Shown here: piece after piece, positions 1 to 5,705 of the stretch
Layout of the letters: each line of letters begins with the position of its first letter
Position numbering within the stretch: position 1 is the stretch's first letter
DNA from: Betaproteobacteria bacterium
GTDB taxonomy: Bacteria; Pseudomonadota; Gammaproteobacteria; Burkholderiales; Ferrovaceae
Assembly: GCA_028870615.1 (NCBI GenBank)
Contig: JAGWPH010000006.1
Location: 1 to 10,364 of the forward strand
Reading direction: 5' to 3'
DNA: 10,364 bases
Notes under the pieces: generated by a model
What the model was told of the DNA's origin: nothing
The model's database searches: none
Seen by the model: the letters and a program-made list of their open reading frames with translations, nothing else
Program-made: the position numbers and the translations under genes

Positions 1-2
1 GC

Positions 3-872
3 GTAGAACGCGTCTTCTACGATGGTTACTGGATCAAGTATTACGCCCCTCCCGCAGACTCCCTCAACGCCAAGCGGCAATTGATTACGGCGCTGACCCG
101 GCGCCTGTTCAACCATGTGGAGCATGGCATCAACATTCCCGGGGCGCGGCTCAGCGAGGCCCGGCACGCCTACGAGCAGGAATCCGATCCGGCACTGAAG
201 CGCGTCAAAGGGGCCATGCTGGCGGGCTCACTGTTTAACCGCGCCACCGACATCATTACCAAGCTGGTGGAAATTCAAACGCTGGGAGTGGAAATTGCTA
301 CCGATAACGCGCTCTTGCGCGAATGCGGCCGCTGCCTGCAGGAAGCCCTGTCGCTTGGCCGTCTGGTCCTGCACCGCAGTGGTGAAGAAGGAATTGACGA
401 ACTGTGGGGGGAACCGCTGCATGCGTTCTCGATTCCCGTGGAAGCGTTCTTTGAAAGCCGCTACATCAAGATTGCCTCCACCCTGCGCGATATTGATCGC
501 CTTGGTCAGGCCATTATCGAACATTTTCAGGACGACCCGGATTTTTCCGGACTGGAACCTTTGATTCGTCAGGTCACCACGGCCGCACGTCATAAAGCCG
601 AGATTCTGCAAACCGACGACAAGATTTTTGAAGTCTGGCCCGACTTCGTGGTGGCCAGTGAAAACCTGCTGAAATTCCGTCCGCTCCTACGGGCCGCAGG
701 CAGCCTGGAATACGGACGCCTGCAGGATGAAGGACTGCGCTTGATTGCTCAGGGCCAAGCCATCATCAGCGACATCGCCAGGGCTCGCACACCGATGCCA
801 AAAACCACCCGGGAATATATCGAGCGGCTCGACGACTATCGCTCCAAGTTCCGCCAGGAAGCCCGGCGTTAG
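3..872 (+). CDS. Unrecognised helical protein, 5'-truncated by the window edge
   Basis: The frame is open from the first bases of the window to a TAG at 870-872, giving 289 visible residues. No ATG lies in frame near the left edge. A TTG at 81 is possible, but the frame stays open and protein-like upstream of it (it begins VERVFYDGYWIKYY), so the true start is probably outside the window. The protein looks soluble and mostly alpha-helical, with many charged residues, no signal peptide in the visible part and no membrane segment. Segments such as FNRATDIITKLVEIQ and ECGRCLQEALSLGRLVLH look like packed helices. I recognise no catalytic motif and assign no function. It is convergent with grxD, with only 8 bases between the two stop codons, so it is not in an operon with it. 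Codon use and the absence of internal stops make it a real gene. Confidence 0.8.
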   Translation, partial: VERVFYDGYWIKYYAPPADSLNAKRQLITALTRRLFNHVEHGINIPGARLSEARHAYEQESDPALKRVKGAMLAGSLFNRATDIITKLVEIQTLGVEIATDNALLRECGRCLQEALSLGRLVLHRSGEEGIDELWGEPLHAFSIPVEAFFESRYIKIASTLRDIDRLGQAIIEHFQDDPDFSGLEPLIRQVTTAARHKAEILQTDDKIFEVWPDFVVASENLLKFRPLLRAAGSLEYGRLQDEGLRLIAQGQAIISDIARARTPMPKTTREYIERLDDYRSKFRQEARR

Positions 873-880
873 CCCGATCC

Positions 881-1186
881 TCAGGCGAGCATCTGCTTGA
901 GTTCGCCGTTTTGGTACAGCTCGGTCATGATGTCCGAACCGCCAATGAACTCGCCCTTGATGTAGAGTTGGGGAATGGTGGGCCAGTTGGCGTATTCCTT
1001 GATCCCCTGGCGAATCTCTGGATTTTGCAGTACATCCACGCCATAAATCTCGTTGATGCCGCAAGCTCTCAGAATCTTGACTGCACTTGCGGAAAATCCA
1101 CATTGGGGGAAGTCGGGGCTGCCCTTCATGTAAAGTACAACCGGGTGGCTTTTGACTTGCTGGTCAATGATATCGTGTACAGACAT
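881..1186 (-). CDS. grxD: Monothiol glutaredoxin, Grx4/GrxD type
   Basis: This 101-residue cytoplasmic protein belongs to the CGFS monothiol glutaredoxins. Members of this family bind a [2Fe-2S] cluster with glutathione, usually as a dimer or with a BolA partner, and take part in iron-sulfur cluster delivery and iron homeostasis. Visible features are the lead-in YMKGSPDFPQ with Lys21 (glutathione contact), the active-site CGFS at 29-32 with Cys29, the cis-proline segment NWPTIPQLY at 67-75, and GGSD at 82-85. It aligns with E. coli GrxD almost throughout but lacks its charged C-terminal tail of about 15 residues. The ATG (complement of 1184-1186) is preceded by a GAGG ribosome binding site (complement of 1195-1198) at 8-base spacing, which fixes the start. 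The gene is divergent from the nuclease gene with only 26 bases between start codons, so its promoter must overlap the nuclease 5' end. Confidence 0.96.
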   Translation of the reverse strand: MSVHDIIDQQVKSHPVVLYMKGSPDFPQCGFSASAVKILRACGINEIYGVDVLQNPEIRQGIKEYANWPTIPQLYIKGEFIGGSDIMTELYQNGELKQMLA

Positions 1187-1212
1187 GGGTTAATCCTCGT
1201 TCAATAAATTCG

Positions 1213-2139
1213 ATGAGACGGTTATTTTGCTTTGACTTTGGGGGAACGCGCAAGTTTCCCCTCCTCGCCCTGCTGCTGGTGCTGCAAAGCCCCAGCCTCT
1301 GGGCCTGGGGAGACGTGGGCCACGAAGTGGTTGCCCGCGTGGCCTGGCATTTTCTCACCCCCATCACGCGACAACGGGTCGAAGCACTGCTGGCCGGCGA
1401 CACCGACACGCTGACCCCCCATGACCCGATTTCTGTGGCTGTCTGGGCGGACCGCTATCGCGATTCTCAGGAAAACGGCCCCAAGGTAAACTACCATCAT
1501 ACCCATGAATGGCATTTCGTGGACATGGATCTCCACCATCCCAGCCTGGACCGCGCCTGTCATGGACATCCTCCCTTGCCCGTGGGCACGGCGGCATCCA
1601 GTGGTCCCGCCAGTGCCTGCGTAGTAGACAAGATCGAACAGTTTTCTGCCGAACTGCGTGCGCTTCCCCATGCTGGAGCCAGCCCCTCCCAACTGGCCGA
1701 AGCGCGCCTCGCGCTCAAGTTTCTGATCCATTTTGTCGGCGACCTGCACCAGCCGCTCCACGCCATTGATGACCGGGATCGAGGTGGCAACGAAAAGCGT
1801 GTCTCGACACCCGGAGCGCATGCGGGGACGCTGCACCGCTATTGGGACACCACCTTTGTGGAACGGCTGGGTCCCAATGCCCAGAGCATCTCCGAGCACC
1901 TCATCCATCAGATCACCCCTGCCAATCTTAAAGCCTGGCAGCGCGGCACCCCGCGCGACTGGGCCATGGAATCCTTTGAAACGGCCAAGACCCAAGGCTA
2001 TGATGCGCTTCCGGCACCGGACGAACGCGGCCACTACCGCTTGAGCGCCACCTACCGCGACCAGGCCACCGCGAGGGTTGCCCTGCAACTGGAACAGGCT
2101 GGAGTACGTTTGGCGATGCTTCTGGATCATTCCTTATGA
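1213..2139 (+). CDS. Exported S1/P1-family zinc nuclease
   Basis: The family comprises trinuclear-zinc phosphodiesterases that cut single-stranded nucleic acids and remove 3'-phosphates. The 308-residue precursor has a signal peptide (hydrophobic core about 15-29) with likely cleavage after Ala31, so the mature enzyme would start with Trp32. That matters because the free N-terminal Trp is a zinc ligand in nuclease P1. All other P1 ligands have counterparts: His37, Asp80, His101, His173, Asp177, His183, His208 and Asp212. The segments FLIHFVGDLHQPLH, DRGGN and LHRYWD are typical. Cys116 and Cys136 could form a disulfide. Location is inferred to be periplasm or exterior. The start is the first in-frame initiation codon after an in-frame stop at 1168-1170, but it has no clear ribosome binding site. 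The stop overlaps the glrR start (ATGA, 2136-2139), so the nuclease and regulator are probably co-transcribed. The substrate and biological role here are unknown; phosphate or nucleotide scavenging is possible. Confidence 0.93.
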   Translation: MRRLFCFDFGGTRKFPLLALLLVLQSPSLWAWGDVGHEVVARVAWHFLTPITRQRVEALLAGDTDTLTPHDPISVAVWADRYRDSQENGPKVNYHHTHEWHFVDMDLHHPSLDRACHGHPPLPVGTAASSGPASACVVDKIEQFSAELRALPHAGASPSQLAEARLALKFLIHFVGDLHQPLHAIDDRDRGGNEKRVSTPGAHAGTLHRYWDTTFVERLGPNAQSISEHLIHQITPANLKAWQRGTPRDWAMESFETAKTQGYDALPAPDERGHYRLSATYRDQATARVALQLEQAGVRLAMLLDHSL

Positions 2140-3509
2140 CAACACCCCATCTGTTACTGGTGGATGACGATCCGGACCTGTTGCGCCTGCTCTCCCTGCG
2201 CCTGCACGCGGCCGGCTATCGCGTCACCACCGCAGGATCTGCGGAGGCTGCCCTGGCGCAACTGGCCATCGAGCGGCCACAACTGGTCTTGAGCGACGTG
2301 CAGTTGCCGGGCCAGGATGGCTTGCGCCTGTTTGATGACATCCACGCGCGCGACCCCACCCTGCCCGTCATATTGCTCACAGCCCATGGCACCATCCCTG
2401 ATGCGGTTGAAGCCACGGCGCGCGGGGTGTACACCTATCTGACCAAGCCTTTCGACGGCAAGGCCCTGCTCGATAAAATTGCTGAGGCCCTGGCATTGTT
2501 TGCCACCACAGGTGCAAGCCCCTTGGCAGAAGAAAACTGGCGCAGTGCGATCATCAGCCGTTCCAGTCGCATGGCGGAACTGCTCAACGAAGCAAAAATG
2601 GTAGCCCGCTCGGATGCCAGCGTGTTGATTCGAGGCGAGAGCGGCACCGGCAAGGAGTTGTTAGCCCAGGCCATTCATGGGTCCAGCCCGCGCGCATCCC
2701 ATCCCTTCGTCGCCATCAATTGCAGCGCCATTCCGGAGACCCTGCTGGAGTCGGAATTGTTTGGTCACGCCAAAGGGGCTTTTACCGGCGCGGTGGCAGG
2801 CCACGTCGGCTTGTTCCGGGCAGCGGAAGGGGGCACCTTGTTCCTCGACGAGATCGGCGACATGCCGACCAGTCTGCAGGCCAAGTTGTTGCGCGCGCTG
2901 CAGGAACGAATTATCCGCCCCGTGGGCTCCAGCCAGAGTTTTCCCATTGACGTGCGGATTCTTTCTTCCACCCACCAGGACCTCGAAGCGGCGATCGCTG
3001 AAGACCGCTTTCGCGAAGATTTGTACTACCGCCTCAATGTGGTGGAATTGATGCTACCCCCCCTGCGCGAACGACGCGAAGACATTCCCCTGCTGGCCAA
3101 TCATTTTCTGGCGCGCCTCGCGCAGAAGTACGGTAAACACCTCAACGATTTTGCTCCTGAAGCCATGCGCATGTTGAGCACGGCCTCCTGGCCAGGCAAC
3201 GTGCGCCAACTCTATAACGTGGTGGAACAAGTGTGCGCCCTCTCTACCACGTTGCTGATTCCGCTCTCCCTGGTGCAGCGCGCGTTGCGTACCCCTTCCG
3301 TAGAGATTTTGAGCCTGGCTTCGGCACGCGAGCGTTTTGAACGCGAATACCTGATCGGACTGCTCAAGATCACCGACGGCAACGTGGCCGATGCCGCACG
3401 CCTTGCCGAGCGCAACCGCACCGAGTTCTATCGTCTGCTACAAAAACATGGGCTGACCCCGGGATCATTCCGAACGCCAGCAGGTGTCTCTTCTCAGCGA
3501 CAACCCTGA
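2136..3509 (+). CDS. glrR: Sigma-54 dependent response regulator GlrR (QseF)
   Basis: This is a 457-residue NtrC-type activator. The receiver domain (about 5-120) has the acidic pocket Asp10/Asp11, phospho-acceptor Asp54, Thr82 and Lys104. The AAA+ domain (about 140-370) has Walker A GESGTGK at 167-173, the sigma-54 contact loop GAFTGA at 214-219 and Walker B with Asp238/Glu239. A Fis-like helix-turn-helix occupies about 400-440. The C-terminal run NRTEFYRLLQKHGL closely resembles that of enterobacterial GlrR, which is the basis for choosing GlrR over other NtrC relatives; the nearby GlrK and QseG homologues agree. It should be phosphorylated by GlrK and activate sigma-54 promoters through TGTC-N10-GACA sites. 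Two such sites occur at and just after the end of this gene. It overlaps the nuclease gene by 4 bases and has a weak ribosome binding site, suggesting translational coupling. Its start lies upstream of the sites, so it is not obviously autoregulated from them. Confidence 0.93.
   Translation: MTTPHLLLVDDDPDLLRLLSLRLHAAGYRVTTAGSAEAALAQLAIERPQLVLSDVQLPGQDGLRLFDDIHARDPTLPVILLTAHGTIPDAVEATARGVYTYLTKPFDGKALLDKIAEALALFATTGASPLAEENWRSAIISRSSRMAELLNEAKMVARSDASVLIRGESGTGKELLAQAIHGSSPRASHPFVAINCSAIPETLLESELFGHAKGAFTGAVAGHVGLFRAAEGGTLFLDEIGDMPTSLQAKLLRALQERIIRPVGSSQSFPIDVRILSSTHQDLEAAIAEDRFREDLYYRLNVVELMLPPLRERREDIPLLANHFLARLAQKYGKHLNDFAPEAMRMLSTASWPGNVRQLYNVVEQVCALSTTLLIPLSLVQRALRTPSVEILSLASARERFEREYLIGLLKITDGNVADAARLAERNRTEFYRLLQKHGLTPGSFRTPAGVSSQRQP
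3485..3502. promoter_or_regulatory. Candidate GlrR binding site 1 (TGTC-N10-GACA)
   Basis: TGTCTCTTCTCAGCGACA matches TGTC-N10-GACA exactly, the consensus I recall for GlrR at enterobacterial glmY promoters. It lies within the last codons of glrR, centred about 200 bases upstream of the start site predicted from the sigma-54 element at 3667-3682. It shares the right-half stretch CAGCGACAA with site 2. No binding data are available. Confidence 0.7.
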
Positions 3510-3552
3510 TTCGTTTCATTTTCAGCTCGTTAGCTTGAAGCCTCTGTGAACC

Positions 3553-3570
3553 TGTCACCGTCCAGCGACA
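3553..3570. promoter_or_regulatory. Candidate GlrR binding site 2 (TGTC-N10-GACA)
   Basis: TGTCACCGTCCAGCGACA is a second exact match to TGTC-N10-GACA, 68 bases downstream of site 1 and centred about 131 bases upstream of the predicted start of opgH transcription. That distance is normal for upstream activating sites of sigma-54 activators. Two exact 8-base dyads at the same spacing within 86 bases, next to a glrR gene, are very unlikely by chance. Confidence 0.75.
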
Positions 3571-3621
3571 ATCTATCCGCCTGGAACACCTTCTCACCTT
3601 CTCATCGTTTGCTTTGTTTGT

Positions 3622-3640
3622 GAAACCATCGATTGGTTTC
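3622..3640. repeat. Short inverted repeat upstream of opgH
   Basis: GAAACCA and TGGTTTC form a perfect 7-base inverted repeat around a 5-base centre (TCGAT). No T-run follows it on either strand, so it is not a standard terminator. It partly overlaps the possible IHF site and could be an operator. It lies about 50 to 70 bases upstream of the predicted opgH start. Confidence 0.45.
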
Positions 3641-3649
3641 AACAAGTTA
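3637..3649 (+). promoter_or_regulatory. Possible IHF site between activator sites and promoter
   Basis: TTTCAACAAGTTA fits the IHF core consensus WATCAANNNNTTR with one mismatch (second base). It is centred about 50 bases upstream of the predicted start, between the GlrR sites and the -24/-12 element, where a DNA bend would be needed. The enterobacterial glmY promoter also depends on IHF. The consensus is short and degenerate, so this is only suggestive. Confidence 0.35.
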
Positions 3650-3666
3650 AGAATTCATTTTCTGTT

Positions 3667-3682
3667 TGGCCTGATTGTTGCT
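3667..3682 (+). promoter_or_regulatory. Sigma-54 (-24/-12) promoter for the opgH operon
   Basis: TGGCCTGATTGTTGCT matches the sigma-54 consensus TGGCACGNNNNTTGCW at 10 of 12 defined positions. It has the invariant GG (3668-3669) and GC (3680-3681) separated by exactly 10 bases. The predicted transcription start is about 3693, only some 4 bases before the opgH ATG at 3697. It lies downstream of two GlrR-type sites and of a gene for a sigma-54 activator with an intact GAFTGA loop. Confidence 0.78.
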
Positions 3683-3696
3683 TACTGATTTGCACC

Positions 3697-5685
3697 ATGA
3701 ACCCGTTTGACCTGATTTCCCTTAACCGCTCTGCCACACTGGCCCCTCCCATCCGCCGCGGTTCCATGGTGTCGCAACCCTGGATTGGTTTCGTCAACAG
3801 TCTGAAGGCCTGGCTCCAGGGCAAGCGCCTCTCTCCGCCCGAGTTGCACGAATCCGCGCCGTGGGAGCGCGCAGCTTCACGACGCCGTATCACCCTGATC
3901 ACGCTGATTTGTCTCACCGCCGGAAGCGCCACCCTGTTGTTGGCACGCACCCAACCGGTATGGGATCACCCTGTGCTGCGCCTGACCCAGTTGCTCCTGT
4001 TTATGGTGTTGTTTGCCTGGGTGGCCGCCGGATTCTTTACGGCACTCATGGGGTTCTGGGTGCAGCTCAGACCCGACCGCTTTGCGCTGTCCCTCGCGCA
4101 AGCCCGCGCCCTGGAGCTGGGCGAGGACGCACGCACGGCGATCATCATGCCCATTTGCAACGAAAATGTAGCCACCGTGTTTGCTGGGTTGCGCGCCACC
4201 TGCGAGTCGCTTGCCGCGAGCAGCAACCCCCACCTGTTTGACGTGTATGTGCTCTCCGACACCAACGACCCCAGCATACGGGCCCACGAGCAGGCAGCCT
4301 GGTCCATGCTGAGTGATGCGTTGAGCACGCATTGTGCGGTGTACTACCGTTGGCGGCAACGGCGCACGCGTCGCAAAGCCGGCAACGTGGCAGATTTCTG
4401 CCGCCGCTGGGGACGCAATTACCGCTACATGGTCGTACTCGATGCCGACAGTGTGATGAGCGGTGAAAGCCTCACGACACTGGTCCGCCTGATGGAAATT
4501 CATCCCAAAGCGGGCATCATTCAAACCGCCCCCCAGACCTGTGGCCTGGACACCCTGCACGCCCGCGCCCAACAGTTTGCAGGACGCGTGACGGGTCGCC
4601 TGTTCACAGCCGGCATGCAGTACTGGCAACTGGGCGAGTCGCATTACTGGGGGCATAACGCCATTATCCGGATTGCCCCTTTCATGAAGCATTGCGCGCT
4701 GTCTCCATTGCCCGGCCGCGGTGGCCTAAGCGGGGACATTCTCTCCCATGATTTTGTCGAAGCAGCCCTGATGCGTCGTGCCGGATTCCACACCTGGCTG
4801 GTTCCCACCCTCGAAGGCAGCTACGAACAGCAACCCCCCAATCTGATCGAGGAGTTGCAGCGTGACCGCCGCTGGTGTCAGGGCAATCTCAAAAATATCC
4901 GCCTGATCGCCGAACCCGGCTTCCAGGCGGTGCATCGTGTCATGTTGGCCACGGGTGTCATGGCCTATCTGTCGGCCCCCTTGTGGCTTGGCTTTATTCT
5001 CATCAGTCTGGCCCTCCGTCTGCTCAATCCTCCCGCTGCGACAGCAACCCTCAACCCCCTTGCCGGGTCGCCTTCGACACTCATCGCCTTGTGGATGGTC
5101 ATCCTCGCCCTGTTGTTTCTGCCGCGCATCCTTGCGGTGGTCGCCATCCTGTGGCAACAGAAACAGCGCAGTTATGGCGGCACGGCCCAACTGATCAAAG
5201 GGACGCTCCTGGAAACCGGGTTGTCAGTGCTGCAAGCCCCAATTCGCATGATGGCGCATACCCTGTTTGTATTGACTGCCCTCACCGGTATTGACCTGGA
5301 CTGGAAATCGCCACCGCGTGAAGCCGAGACACTCCAGTGGAACGATGCCGCCCAACGCTTCTTGCCCTTGGTGAGTTCGATGATGGTTTTGTTGCTGACC
5401 ACCTTCCTTACGGAGCACAGTGCAGCGTGGTGGCTCCTGCCTGTTGGCCTGCCTTTGCTGTTGGCCATCCCCCTATCGGTCCTCACCAGTAAAAGTAGCC
5501 TGGGGCGCCGTCTGCGCGCCCTGCGTTTGCTTGTGACTCCGGAAGAGCGTCATGCGCCAGCGGTGCTTCAGCGTGCCCGTTCCTACAGCGTCCCTCCCCT
5601 GTCCGAGTGGACCCCGCCGATAGCCCCGCTGGCGCCATGGCGCAGCTTGTACCGTGATAATCGCGTATATTCTGGAGTCTCCTGA
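3697..5685 (+). CDS. opgH: OPG glucosyltransferase OpgH (MdoH), short form
   Basis: OpgH is an inner-membrane family 2 glycosyltransferase that uses UDP-glucose to build and export the beta-1,2-linked backbone of osmoregulated periplasmic glucans. Visible here are the nucleotide-binding start IIMPICNEN (149-157), the DAD metal motif (Asp249, Asp251), SHDFVEAALMRRAG with catalytic-base candidate Asp352, and RDRRWCQGN (389-397). Predicted membrane segments are near 65-83, 96-121, 416-440, 461-485 and 502-530, plus one or two near 557-597. At 662 residues it is about 185 shorter than E. coli OpgH (847): the N-terminal cytoplasmic part is roughly half as long and most of the long C-terminal tail is absent. 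The ATG at 3697 is supported because homology (RRGSMVSQPW) begins upstream of the next ATG at 3766, but there is no ribosome binding site and the predicted transcript starts about 4 bases before it. It is the first gene of the apparent operon with glrK, qseG and opgD. Confidence 0.95.
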   Translation: MNPFDLISLNRSATLAPPIRRGSMVSQPWIGFVNSLKAWLQGKRLSPPELHESAPWERAASRRRITLITLICLTAGSATLLLARTQPVWDHPVLRLTQLLLFMVLFAWVAAGFFTALMGFWVQLRPDRFALSLAQARALELGEDARTAIIMPICNENVATVFAGLRATCESLAASSNPHLFDVYVLSDTNDPSIRAHEQAAWSMLSDALSTHCAVYYRWRQRRTRRKAGNVADFCRRWGRNYRYMVVLDADSVMSGESLTTLVRLMEIHPKAGIIQTAPQTCGLDTLHARAQQFAGRVTGRLFTAGMQYWQLGESHYWGHNAIIRIAPFMKHCALSPLPGRGGLSGDILSHDFVEAALMRRAGFHTWLVPTLEGSYEQQPPNLIEELQRDRRWCQGNLKNIRLIAEPGFQAVHRVMLATGVMAYLSAPLWLGFILISLALRLLNPPAATATLNPLAGSPSTLIALWMVILALLFLPRILAVVAILWQQKQRSYGGTAQLIKGTLLETGLSVLQAPIRMMAHTLFVLTALTGIDLDWKSPPREAETLQWNDAAQRFLPLVSSMMVLLLTTFLTEHSAAWWLLPVGLPLLLAIPLSVLTSKSSLGRRLRALRLLVTPEERHAPAVLQRARSYSVPPLSEWTPPIAPLAPWRSLYRDNRVYSGVS

Positions 5686-5705
5686 ACCACGCGATTTTCC
5701 ACGGC

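Noticed and set aside
1152..1181. Sigma-70 promoter for the nuclease gene (TTGACT, 18-base spacer, TGTACA)
   Set aside because: The -35 is good, but the -10 matches only 3 of 6 bases and the element lies inside grxD coding sequence. Not strong enough to annotate.
1241..1261. GGGGAA/TTCCCC hairpin in the nuclease signal-peptide codons
   Set aside because: A 6-base stem with a 9-base loop in GC-rich coding sequence is expected by chance, and no regulatory partner is apparent.
1222..2130. Long open frame of about 300 codons antisense to the nuclease gene
   Set aside because: It lies wholly opposite a gene with all family residues conserved, and its translation has no recognisable motif. It is a by-product of GC-rich codon use.
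3622..3640. Inverted repeat as an intrinsic terminator after glrR
   Set aside because: The stem is only 7 bases and AT-rich, and no T-run follows it on either strand. It lies just upstream of a promoter, so an operator or chance repeat is more likely.
3510..3696. A GlmY-like small RNA in the gap upstream of opgH
   Set aside because: The predicted sigma-54 start is about 4 bases before opgH, leaving no room for a small RNA downstream of it, and no terminator-like hairpin with a T-run is visible in the gap.
3877..4692. Long open frame antisense to opgH
   Set aside because: It is fully opposite the conserved glycosyltransferase core, and its translation is low-complexity and rich in Gly, Gln and His.
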